Positions 56,454 through 64,000 of a DNA stretch of 64,000 nt are shown here, piece by piece. The translations under genes and the position numbers were made by a program. Under the pieces are notes generated by a model. It saw nothing but the letters and a program-made list of their open reading frames with translations, made no database searches and was not told the origin of the DNA. Within the stretch, counting starts at the first letter, position 1; every line of letters begins with the position of its first letter. Source of the DNA: Methylomonas lenta (GTDB lineage: Bacteria > Pseudomonadota > Gammaproteobacteria > Methylococcales > Methylomonadaceae); contig NZ_LUUI01000142.1 in assembly GCF_001644015.1 (NCBI RefSeq), positions 1 to 64,000 of the forward strand, read 5' to 3'.

Positions 56454-58142
56454 ATGGAATTATTTTTAAGCTTTACCCTATCCACTTTAATCAGTGTTTT
56501 GTTAATGCCGTTTTTGATTAAAAACGCTAAGCATCTTGGTATGCTAGATGAGCCTGATGAACGCAAGGTACATACTAAAACAATTCCACGTTGCGGAGGC
56601 CTAGGCTTATCAATTGCTACATTAGTTACTGTTTTAATTTTAGCGCCGTTTGAAGAACCTTTTAGTTGTTTGTTAATTGGCGGATCTATTATTGTATTAT
56701 TCGGTGTATTGGATGATATTTTTAATCTGCATTATAAATGGAAGTTTTTTGGTCAATTTATTGCGGTCTTTTTCGTTTTATATCATGGCATATATTTAAA
56801 ATACTTACCTTTTGCCGGCTTGGATAGTGCCTCATTATGGATTAGCTACCCGTTAACTTTTGTTTTTGTAGTGGGCGTAACCAATGCGGTCAATTTGTCA
56901 GATGGATTAGATGGATTAGCTGCAGGCATTATGTTAATGACCTTGGCGGCTGTCGCATTTTTTGCTGACTTTGTGGGTGGCAGTAATTTGGCACTGATTG
57001 CGCTAGCCTTAATTGGTGGTATTTTGGGGTTTTTGCGTTTTAACAGCCATCCTGCCATTGTATTCATGGGTGACACCGGTAGTCAGTTTATCGGTTTTAT
57101 GGCGGCCTTTTTATGCATTTATTTGACTGAAAATGTCTACATGACATTAAACCCAGCCTTGCCACTGTTGTTATTAGGCTTGCCAGTGCTGGATACCTTG
57201 ATGGTTATGAGTCAACGTATCTATATCGGCAAGTCACCTTTTTCGCCGGATAAGCGTCATATTCATCATCGATTATTAGCGCTTGGATTTAGTCATGCCG
57301 AATCGGTTTCTTTTATATATGCCCTACAATCAGTTTTTTTATTGGCGGCTTTTGTTTTGCGCTACCAAAGTGATCTGACTGTATTAGGTTGTTACATATT
57401 GATTTGCGGCTTGATTTTGACGTTTTTCTTTTGGGCGCAACAAACCGGATGGCATTTTCGCACAGATAATGATGTTGCTGATAGAAGGCGTGGTATTTTA
57501 AGACAGTTTGATTGGTTATATTGGGGAGCTCGGTTATATATTGAATTTGCCTTATTGTTGTATTTATGGGCAATGATGTTCGCTATGTTTAAATCATTTT
57601 CTATATTTTCAGAGCCGGATCCATTTTTTTTACTAAGCGTGTTTTTATCCGCATTGCTGGTTATTTTATTTAATTGCCCATTATTAAGTTCTTTGATTAA
57701 GTTAAGCGTATATATCACCGCTACTTTTTCAGGTTTTATTTTAACCTCTGATCATTTTAATGATCCTTATATCGATATAGCCGTCAATAGTTTTTTAATC
57801 GGCTTGATGGTTGTGATTTTTATTGGCATCAGAGTCACTCGTCGTAACATTTTTTCTTTTTCTACGCAGGATCTTTTAATATCTTTATTTGCCGTTGCTG
57901 CGGTACTGTTATCGAACACGCCATTTCCGGTCAATTTTTTATTTAAGCTACTGTGTATGGCGTACGCTATTGAATATTTATTTAACTTTAACCTCAGGCC
58001 TTACAAACTACTGAAGATTTCTGCGCTTATTGCTGGGATTATGGTGTTTGCTGTTTTGATGCAGGGTTATGATTTGAAGTCAAATTCATTTGCAATTAAA
58101 GCAAACTTTCCTTTTTCGTCGCTGTTTGTTGAAACACCTTAA
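56454..58142 (+). CDS. WecA/MraY-family undecaprenyl-phosphate sugar-1-phosphate transferase
   Basis: A 562-aa polytopic membrane protein. Active-site motifs: DEPDERKVHTKTIPRCGG, NAVNLSDGLDGLAAG (Asp pair), FMGDTGSQFIGF and KRHIHHRLLALG. The core is about 330 residues; a further 230 residues add several helices beyond the usual WecA length. It loads the first sugar on lipid carrier for O-antigen or exopolysaccharide. Next to an exosortase, as in many EPS/exosortase regions. The gene is AT-rich compared with neighbours, with many TTA/TTT codons. Confidence 0.9.
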   Translation: MELFLSFTLSTLISVLLMPFLIKNAKHLGMLDEPDERKVHTKTIPRCGGLGLSIATLVTVLILAPFEEPFSCLLIGGSIIVLFGVLDDIFNLHYKWKFFGQFIAVFFVLYHGIYLKYLPFAGLDSASLWISYPLTFVFVVGVTNAVNLSDGLDGLAAGIMLMTLAAVAFFADFVGGSNLALIALALIGGILGFLRFNSHPAIVFMGDTGSQFIGFMAAFLCIYLTENVYMTLNPALPLLLLGLPVLDTLMVMSQRIYIGKSPFSPDKRHIHHRLLALGFSHAESVSFIYALQSVFLLAAFVLRYQSDLTVLGCYILICGLILTFFFWAQQTGWHFRTDNDVADRRRGILRQFDWLYWGARLYIEFALLLYLWAMMFAMFKSFSIFSEPDPFFLLSVFLSALLVILFNCPLLSSLIKLSVYITATFSGFILTSDHFNDPYIDIAVNSFLIGLMVVIFIGIRVTRRNIFSFSTQDLLISLFAVAAVLLSNTPFPVNFLFKLLCMAYAIEYLFNFNLRPYKLLKISALIAGIMVFAVLMQGYDLKSNSFAIKANFPFSSLFVETP

Positions 58143-58357
58143 AGTCTGTCTGAGTAAGCAATGCGCTTAGCTGGAATCGTAACTGCTACGCACCGATAGT
58201 TTGCTGAAAGCCATTTATTCGCTCAAATTGCAATTCTTCTGCACTTGCTATAACGGCGAAAAAAGTTTTGTTTTTTACTCAACTGAGCGGGACTTGAGGT
58301 ATAGACATCGTCTAAAATTCAGCCTGTATCTAGTTTTAACTTAACGGAAGCCATTTC

Positions 58358-59083
58358 ATGAGCGATTTATTTATCTCTACTAAGTCCATTCCTGTGCGTG
58401 AACGTCTGATTATGGCGCTGGACGTATCGAGTATTTCTGAAGCACAAGCTTTGGTTGAGGAGTTAGGGGATGCGGTAATTTTTTATAAGGTCGGCATGGA
58501 ATTATTCATGTCCGGCGATTATTTTGCTTTTATCGAGTGGCTAAAGGCGCGCAATAAAAAAGTATTTGTCGATCTAAAATTTTTTGACATTCCAGCTACT
58601 GTGGGCCGCGCCATTAAAGCGTTGAGCAGTAAAGGGGTTGATTTGGCAACCATACACGGTAACGATTCGATCATGGAAGCCGCCGCGCAAGCTAAAGGTG
58701 ACTTGAAAGTGCTGGCGGTAACCGCATTAACCAGTTTGGATCGTGGCGATTTGGATGATTTGGGTTTTCAATGCGATGTAAAGCAATTGGTGCTGTCGCG
58801 AGCTAAGCGAGCGTTGCAAATTGGTTGCGATGGTATTGTCTCGTCAGGATTGGAAGTCTCCATGATTCGTGAAGAGTTAGGGCAAAAATTGCTGGTTATC
58901 ACACCTGGCATTCGGCCGGTAGATAATCGCGAAGATGACGATCAAAAACGTGCTGTCAGCGTCGAGCAAGCCATGCAAAATGGCGCTGATTATATCGTAG
59001 TGGGTCGACCGATTCGGGATGCCGCAGATCGAAAAGCCATGGCGGAAAAAATCCAGGCACAAATCGCGGCATTGTTTGTTTAA
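58358..59083 (+). CDS. pyrF: Orotidine-5'-phosphate decarboxylase
   Basis: A 241-aa (beta/alpha)8 decarboxylase. Core motifs IMALDVSSISEAQALV, YKVGMELFMSG, VFVDLKFFDIPATVGRA (Lys and Asp of the catalytic network), VTPGIRP (as ITPGIRP) and VVGRPIRDA. It completes UMP synthesis. The 215 bp upstream contain no gene. The residue-19 Met could be the start, but the ATG at 58358 has a purine-rich leader. Confidence 0.97.
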   Translation: MSDLFISTKSIPVRERLIMALDVSSISEAQALVEELGDAVIFYKVGMELFMSGDYFAFIEWLKARNKKVFVDLKFFDIPATVGRAIKALSSKGVDLATIHGNDSIMEAAAQAKGDLKVLAVTALTSLDRGDLDDLGFQCDVKQLVLSRAKRALQIGCDGIVSSGLEVSMIREELGQKLLVITPGIRPVDNREDDDQKRAVSVEQAMQNGADYIVVGRPIRDAADRKAMAEKIQAQIAALFV

Positions 59084-59168
59084 GGGCAACGTTTGCAGTC
59101 GGATTACATTTTATTCATAACAAAAAGTGGGCATAATGCTTGCCTTTGTATGCATTTATCCGCTTTCG

Positions 59169-59714
59169 ATGAAAAAACTGGAGAATATCTATCTGATCGG
59201 CCTGATGGGTGTGGGTAAAACCACTATCGGCAAGCAGCTAGCCAAAGCCCTGCAGCGACCATTTTACGATAGCGATAAAGTTATAGAAGATTGCATGGGC
59301 GTAGATATTCCGACCATTTTTTCCTACGAAGGCGAAGAAGGCTTTCGGGTGCGGGAGCAAGCTGCAATTGAACAATTAAGCGCAATTCCGGGTATTGTCA
59401 TGGCCACCGGTGGCGGTGCCGTGATCAAACCTGAAAACCGCGAAGTATTAAAATCAAACGGTTTTGTGGTTTATCTGCATTGCTCTATCGATAAGATTTT
59501 ATACAGAACCCGCCACGACACTCAGCGTCCATTATTACGTACCGACAATCCACGTCAACGTTTACAGGATTTGTTGGCGCAGCGCGACCCGCTTTATATG
59601 GAATGCGCCGATTTTAAAATTGACTCCGGCGCCCTACCCGGCAAGACCGTGGTTAAAACCATTTTGCAGCAATATCAGGCTGCCTTGGAACGACATGAAA
59701 GTATTGCAAGTTGA
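59169..59714 (+). CDS. aroK: Shikimate kinase
   Basis: A 181-aa P-loop kinase. Walker A is [13 protein letters not shown]; shikimate-binding DSD in [17 protein letters not shown] and RPLLR lid motif follow. It makes shikimate-3-phosphate. ATG 59169 gives the family N-terminus ([11 protein letters not shown]); an in-frame ATG at 59127 would add 14 residues. It overlaps aroB by 20 nt. Confidence 0.96.
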   Translation: MKKLENIYLIGLMGVGKTTIGKQLAKALQRPFYDSDKVIEDCMGVDIPTIFSYEGEEGFRVREQAAIEQLSAIPGIVMATGGGAVIKPENREVLKSNGFVVYLHCSIDKILYRTRHDTQRPLLRTDNPRQRLQDLLAQRDPLYMECADFKIDSGALPGKTVVKTILQQYQAALERHESIAS

Positions 59715-60777
59715 ATTAGATCATGCCCGTAGCTACCCGATTTATATCGGTTCCGGCTTACTGGCACAAGCCGAGTTATTGACGCGGCATATACACTCTA
59801 AGCAGGTGCTAATCGTTACCAACGAAACCATTGCGCCCTTGTATTTGGCCAAATTGCAAGCAGGTTTATCGGCCTATCAAGTTGCCACGGTGATTTTGCC
59901 CGATGGTGAGCAATTTAAAACTCTGCAGTATCTGGACAATATTTTCGATCAGTTATTGGCTAACAAATTTAGCCGCAACGCTACCTTGATTGCCTTGGGT
60001 GGTGGTGTGATCGGTGATATGGGCGGTTTTGCAGCGGCGTGTTATCAACGCGGCATCGCCTTTATCCAGATCCCCACCACATTACTGGCGCAAGTCGATT
60101 CTTCGGTTGGCGGCAAAACCGGCGTCAATCATGCGCTGGGTAAGAACATGATAGGCGCCTTCTATCAACCGCAATGCGTAATTGCCGATGCCGACGTGCT
60201 GGATACACTAGATGACAGGCAATTATCGGCCGGTTTGGCGGAAGTGATTAAATACGGCCTAATACGCGACCTTGAGTTTTTGCACTGGCTGGAAGCCAAT
60301 ATGCCGCTGTTATTGGGCCGTGATAAGACCGCGCTGGCGTATGCCATCGAACGCTCCTGCGCCAATAAGGCTGCAGTAGTTGGCGAAGACGAATTCGAAT
60401 CCGGCGTGCGCGCCACTTTAAATTTGGGGCATACTTTTGGGCATGCCATCGAAACCGGCTGCGGTTACGGTCATTATCTGCATGGCGAGGCGGTCGCCAT
60501 CGGCACCTGCTTTGCTGCAGATTTATCCCGCCGTCTGGGCTGGCTGAACGATGCCGATGTTGAGCGTATCGTGGCTATCTTTAAAGCCGCCAATCTCCCC
60601 GTTACGCCGCCAGCAGAAATGACCACCGCGCAATATGTGGATTTGATGGCAGTCGACAAGAAAAATATCGACGGCAAAATCCGCGTTATTTTACTGGAAG
60701 CAGTCGGCAAAGCCTCTCTGCCGGTCAATGTAGATTTGGCACAGTTGCAAGCCACGCTGAACAGCTATGCTGGATAA
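59695..60777 (+). CDS. aroB: 3-Dehydroquinate synthase
   Basis: A 360-aa NAD- and metal-dependent enzyme. Motifs [44 protein letters not shown] in parts, and zinc residues in [12 protein letters not shown] and [10 protein letters not shown]. The start is ATG 59695 inside the aroK end; an in-frame reading from 59464 is not conserved-looking. It overlaps the damX-like gene by 11 nt. Confidence 0.97.
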   Translation: MKVLQVELDHARSYPIYIGSGLLAQAELLTRHIHSKQVLIVTNETIAPLYLAKLQAGLSAYQVATVILPDGEQFKTLQYLDNIFDQLLANKFSRNATLIALGGGVIGDMGGFAAACYQRGIAFIQIPTTLLAQVDSSVGGKTGVNHALGKNMIGAFYQPQCVIADADVLDTLDDRQLSAGLAEVIKYGLIRDLEFLHWLEANMPLLLGRDKTALAYAIERSCANKAAVVGEDEFESGVRATLNLGHTFGHAIETGCGYGHYLHGEAVAIGTCFAADLSRRLGWLNDADVERIVAIFKAANLPVTPPAEMTTAQYVDLMAVDKKNIDGKIRVILLEAVGKASLPVNVDLAQLQATLNSYAG

Positions 60778-62254
60778 CGACACTTTCACCTACAGTTACC
60801 AGAAAAACCCGACTCATGCAGTGAAAAGCAGACTATCCGAGCGTACACTCATTACGGCAGATAGGTCGCAAAAACTGGATTTGCTAACCCACTTGTTAAC
60901 TAATCTACAGCAATCTTTAATTGTCTGCGGGCCGGCAGGTATTGGCAAAACCACACTGATTCAAACACTCGAAGAGTGCCAAAAAGAAATCTGGCCTATC
61001 TGTATTTTACAAGGCTCATCGGCATTAAGTTTTGAGTCCGTGGTCACCCAATTAAGCCGGTTTTTAAATTTAAGCAACGCCAATGTTAGGTTTGACTTGT
61101 CATCGCTACGTGCGTTTTGCGAAAAGCAAAAAGTCATTTTAATCATCGACGATGCCGAAGATTTAGTGCCTGGTTTAATCGGCGAAATCATGGATTTCGC
61201 CGATTCGTTAGCCGGTTTACGATTGGTTCTTTCCATGAATAATGACACATTCCAGGACAAAATCAGTACCGATAGCGCTATCAATGATTGTCATGTGATT
61301 GAAATACCACCGCTTAGCCAGCGTCAGTGTCTTGAATATTTACAAAATCTATCAGCCCAACCCGACACGCAGTTATCGTTTAATGCGATTACAGACGCTT
61401 TGGTTGAAAATTTATATCAGGAAACCCAAGGTATCCCAGGTAAATTATTGGCTCAACTGCCTAAGTTAAATCAAGTTCAAACTGGTCAGAGTCGAAGATA
61501 TGGCTTATGGATAGGCGTTATCGCCATCATTGCAGCGGCTGGGTTTGCTGCAAAATCCACATTGCCGCCGACTGTTTTGGAAGAATTATTTAGCCAACCA
61601 ACTATTAAACCCGCTGCAACACCAACGCAACCCATTGCAGAAGTAAAGGATTCTGAAGCTAATCGTTTGTCCTCTGCCAGTGATTTTGTATCGGCCCCAT
61701 TTTTGACCGAAGCAACGTCAATTCCTGCGGTAATAGCGCCTGCAATGAACTCGGCTAGTATTGAAAATAAAACTGTTCAGGTAGGCGTAACTGAGCCTAA
61801 AGTTGTCGATCAGGCAACAGCTGAGGTAGCTGCAATTGAACAGCCAGCAGCAGAGATCGATACACTTAAAGCCGAATCATCAACAGCCGAAGCGCACCTG
61901 CCTATACCAGAAGTAAAATCAGCCCCACCGGCGCCGATCAAAACCACCTCCAGCGATGATGATCTGGAATGGATCATGGCCCAGCCTGGCAAAAATTACA
62001 CGGTACAAATCATGACGCTATCCAGCAAAGCTGCGGCAACCCATTTTATAAAAAAGAATTCAGCCTATAGCGATAGTCTTAAGTATTACGCCATTGGCAA
62101 AAGCGGCCAGGAACGATATGTCATTATCTATGGTTCGTTTTTATCTGCCATCGATGCCATGAAGCAAAAATCAACCATGCCGAATGATTTTAACAATGGC
62201 TTAATCAAGCGCTTTAATGTCGTGCAAAAACAAAGCCGACGTCCTGCGCAGTAA
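60767..62254 (+). CDS. DamX-like AAA ATPase with C-terminal SPOR domain
   Basis: A 495-aa protein. An ExeA-type ATPase domain (Walker [13 protein letters not shown] near residue 58, Walker [12 protein letters not shown] near 125), one membrane helix around residues 245-260 ([15 protein letters not shown]), a Pro/Ala/Glu-rich periplasmic linker, then a SPOR domain ([18 protein letters not shown]). SPOR binds denuded peptidoglycan at the division septum. E. coli DamX occupies the same place after aroB but its ATPase is degenerate. hemE begins 23 nt downstream. Confidence 0.88.
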   Translation: MLDNDTFTYSYQKNPTHAVKSRLSERTLITADRSQKLDLLTHLLTNLQQSLIVCGPAGIGKTTLIQTLEECQKEIWPICILQGSSALSFESVVTQLSRFLNLSNANVRFDLSSLRAFCEKQKVILIIDDAEDLVPGLIGEIMDFADSLAGLRLVLSMNNDTFQDKISTDSAINDCHVIEIPPLSQRQCLEYLQNLSAQPDTQLSFNAITDALVENLYQETQGIPGKLLAQLPKLNQVQTGQSRRYGLWIGVIAIIAAAGFAAKSTLPPTVLEELFSQPTIKPAATPTQPIAEVKDSEANRLSSASDFVSAPFLTEATSIPAVIAPAMNSASIENKTVQVGVTEPKVVDQATAEVAAIEQPAAEIDTLKAESSTAEAHLPIPEVKSAPPAPIKTTSSDDDLEWIMAQPGKNYTVQIMTLSSKAAATHFIKKNSAYSDSLKYYAIGKSGQERYVIIYGSFLSAIDAMKQKSTMPNDFNNGLIKRFNVVQKQSRRPAQ

Positions 62255-62277
62255 AAGCCCTCTACCACCTCAAACGA

Positions 62278-63342
62278 ATGACACCATTAAAAAACGACTT
62301 ATTCCTCCGAGCCCTGTTAAAACAACCCGTTGAGCGTACGCCTGTCTGGATGATGCGGCAGGCAGGGCGTTATTTGCCAGAATACCGTGAAGTGCGTGCC
62401 AAAGCTGGCAGCTTTATGCAATTGTGTACCAATCCTGAGCTGGCTTGTGAAGTAACTTTGCAACCCTTGGACAGGTTTAATTTCGATGCGGCCATTTTAT
62501 TTTCCGACATTCTGACCATTCCTGATGCGATGGGTTTAGGTTTGTCGTTTGCTGAGGGCGAAGGCCCTCAGTTTGCCAACCCCGTCAGAACTGCAGCCGA
62601 TGTCGCCAAACTGCCAATTCCAGACCCGCATGCTGAGTTGCGTTATGTGATTGATGCGGTAAGTCTGATCAAAACCAATTTGCAAGGGCGAGTGCCTCTG
62701 ATTGGTTTTTCCGGCAGCCCCTGGACACTGGCAACCTATATGGTGGAAGGCCGCAGCAGCAAAAGCTTTCAAAAAGTTAAAAGCATGATGTTCGAGCAAC
62801 CAAAGTTGATGCATCAAATGCTGGATAAGTTGGCGCAATCGGTGGCGGCTTATTTAAATGCGCAAATCGCCGCTGGTGCCGATGCAGTGATGGTATTCGA
62901 TACCTGGGGCGGCATGCTCAGCCATGACGATTATCTGGAGTTTTCGCTACGCTATGCGCAACAAGTGCGGCAATTGCTAAACACCAGCCGAGACGGCCAG
63001 CAAATCCCAACCATTTTGTTCACCAAAGGTGGTGGATTGTGGCTGGAGTCTATGGCGGATACCGGCTACGATGCTTTGGGTTTGGATTGGCAAACCGACA
63101 TCGGCAACGCTCGCGCCCGCGTCGGCGATAAAGTGTCTTTGCAAGGCAATATGGACCCGATCACCTTGTATGCAGGGCCCGAAGTGATACGCGAAAAAGT
63201 CGGCAAGGTTTTGCATAGCTTTGGTTCAGGTAGTGGCCATGTATTTAACTTAGGCCATGGCATCTTGCCGGATATCGATCCGGAGCACGTCCGCGCCATG
63301 GTGGATGCTGTACAAGAATTGAGCCCGCAATATCATATCTAA
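62278..63342 (+). CDS. hemE: Uroporphyrinogen decarboxylase
   Basis: A 354-aa enzyme of heme synthesis. N-terminal signatures [16 protein letters not shown] (catalytic Arg/Asp context), [12 protein letters not shown] and [26 protein letters not shown] near the end. It decarboxylates the four acetates of uroporphyrinogen III. Follows the damX-like gene and is directly abutted by the next gene. Confidence 0.98.
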   Translation: MTPLKNDLFLRALLKQPVERTPVWMMRQAGRYLPEYREVRAKAGSFMQLCTNPELACEVTLQPLDRFNFDAAILFSDILTIPDAMGLGLSFAEGEGPQFANPVRTAADVAKLPIPDPHAELRYVIDAVSLIKTNLQGRVPLIGFSGSPWTLATYMVEGRSSKSFQKVKSMMFEQPKLMHQMLDKLAQSVAAYLNAQIAAGADAVMVFDTWGGMLSHDDYLEFSLRYAQQVRQLLNTSRDGQQIPTILFTKGGGLWLESMADTGYDALGLDWQTDIGNARARVGDKVSLQGNMDPITLYAGPEVIREKVGKVLHSFGSGSGHVFNLGHGILPDIDPEHVRAMVDAVQELSPQYHI

Positions 63343-63780
63343 GTGAAACAATTTCACGGCCTGGACACACTTTGTCAATCGCGTCAGGGCTGGCTTAAAC
63401 CCCAGGACATGGCCAGCCTGCTGCTTAAAGATCTTTATGATTGCCAGTGTCAAATATTCGGCTGCATTGAAGATAATGACAAAATCCTGCTAGCCACATT
63501 ACATCTTTTGCCTGATGACTTAAGCTATGAAATGTTTGATCAGCGCATTGATTTAATCGTCGCCGGACCGATTCTGCGCAACGATTGCGTGCCGCTAACC
63601 TATCGTCTGCAAGGGAAAGCATTCGGCATTAGTGGCCGCTGCTCTGTAATTGCTAAAGTTTGCGGTGTCGACTTATACCTGCAACGTAGTTATACCTGTG
63701 AAATCGGCGACATTGCTCGCCAAAAGTTTTCCATAGACATCAAGTCTTTGTTAAAAATGAAAAACTTTATCCAAGGCTAA
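63343..63780 (+). CDS. Unrecognised protein following hemE
   Basis: A 145-aa protein that I cannot place in a family. GTG start at 63343 directly follows the hemE TAA (no intervening base), so translation is coupled. It is mixed in composition with strand-like segments (IDLIVAGPILRND, VPLTYRLQGKAFGISG and GVDLYLQRSY), no signal peptide or helix long enough for a membrane, and no obvious catalytic signature. The coding frame is complete, ending at TAA 63780. Confidence 0.7.
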   Translation: MKQFHGLDTLCQSRQGWLKPQDMASLLLKDLYDCQCQIFGCIEDNDKILLATLHLLPDDLSYEMFDQRIDLIVAGPILRNDCVPLTYRLQGKAFGISGRCSVIAKVCGVDLYLQRSYTCEIGDIARQKFSIDIKSLLKMKNFIQG

Positions 63781-63789
63781 AAAATAGTT

Positions 63790-63819
63790 GTGACAATTTT
63801 TTCTGCAATTCGATAGAAT
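63790..63819 (+). promoter_or_regulatory. Promoter of ssrA
   Basis: GTGACA (63790-63795; TGACAA overlapping by one base is an alternative) and TAGAAT (63814-63819) are 18 bp apart and 10 bp before the mature RNA end, matching a sigma-70 promoter with a short processed leader. Confidence 0.6.
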
Positions 63820-63829
63820 GAGCGTTCTT

Positions 63830-64000
63830 GGGGGCGACCTGGCTTCGACGTGGGTAGCAAAACCTCAGGTGCATGCCGAGCACAGTACAGCTCGTAAAAC
63901 CTACTGAAAAAAAGTATTCGCAAATGACGAAAACTACTCAGTGGCTTTAGCAGCGTAAGACCTGCACCACTTCTCTGACCAGGTGTACTTATGCGCCTGG
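63830..64000 (+). ncRNA. ssrA: tmRNA (first 171 bases; gene continues past the window)
   Basis: Starts GGGGGCGACCTGGCTTCGAC, the tmRNA 5' tRNA-like end. The tag-coding sequence begins with resume codon GCA at 63920-63922 and reads ANDENYSVALAA up to TAA at 63956-63958. It rescues stalled ribosomes and adds this tag, which directs degradation. The 3' tRNA-like half lies beyond 64000. Confidence 0.95.

Noticed and set aside
63343..63780. Chorismate lyase (UbiC)
   Set aside because: Length is near but the UbiC motifs are not present.

Overview
The window looks like a gammaproteobacterial chromosome, most likely a Methylococcales-type methanotroph. The support is indirect: gene order rsmI / lpoA-yraN-diaA, aroK-aroB-damX-like-hemE, a DUF3422 gene, mtnBDC, and a fused exosortase/EpsI protein together with a VPxPx-CTERM protein. 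No methane-oxidation gene is present, so the order-level assignment is an inference.

The left third (1-23193) is a tandem integration hotspot at the 3' end of a tRNA-Thr(CGT) gene (23118-23193, minus strand). Three copies of the tRNA 3' half lie at 3813-3865, 14912-14962 and inside the tRNA itself, and they delimit three stacked elements. The outermost (1 to about 3865, running off the left edge) is decaying: a DUF1016/YhcG nuclease-like gene cut short, hsdM split by one in-frame stop, and a frameshifted integrase. Element A (about 3818-14911) carries the hipBA toxin-antitoxin pair and a complete kdpFABCDE potassium-uptake and sensing operon, plus another frameshifted integrase. Element B (about 14912-23117) is a compact 8.2 kb integrative element that looks intact: tyrosine integrase, a coupled unknown gene, an AlpA-like regulator, a toprim primase, a DUF927-like helicase/ATPase, an iteron-like G-rich region that could be its origin, a serine resolvase with a repeat-rich divergent promoter, and a PLD-like nuclease gene next to the right end.

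The core chromosome begins at the tRNA. hisB-hisH-hisA-hisF-hisI run leftward into the tRNA gene, with a strong intrinsic terminator between hisH and hisA. Upstream are pepN, a DUF423 gene and moaB. An exosortase-substrate-like protein (30600-31265) follows. A tight four-gene minus-strand cluster (31574-37434) encodes an outer-membrane transporter-like protein, an MscS-type channel, a lipoprotein and a lipoprotein alpha/beta hydrolase; I do not recognise this as a described system. Then come a DUF3422 gene, xth, wrbA-like, arsC-like, hldE, a CYTH protein, sodB, kup, tonB-exbB-exbD, the methionine-salvage genes mtnB-mtnD-mtnC, rnpB, a CBS-domain protein, rsmI and lpoA-yraN-diaA/gmhA.

The right end holds the fused exosortase, a WecA/MraY-family sugar-phosphate transferase, pyrF, the aroK-aroB-damX-like-hemE run, an unrecognised gene and the first 171 bases of ssrA (tmRNA). 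Two potassium-import routes coexist: constitutive-type Kup in the core and inducible high-affinity Kdp on the island. HldE plus the GmhA/DiaA-like protein would serve lipopolysaccharide heptose synthesis if the latter is a true GmhA. The exosortase and its likely substrate are 24 kb apart in the same window.
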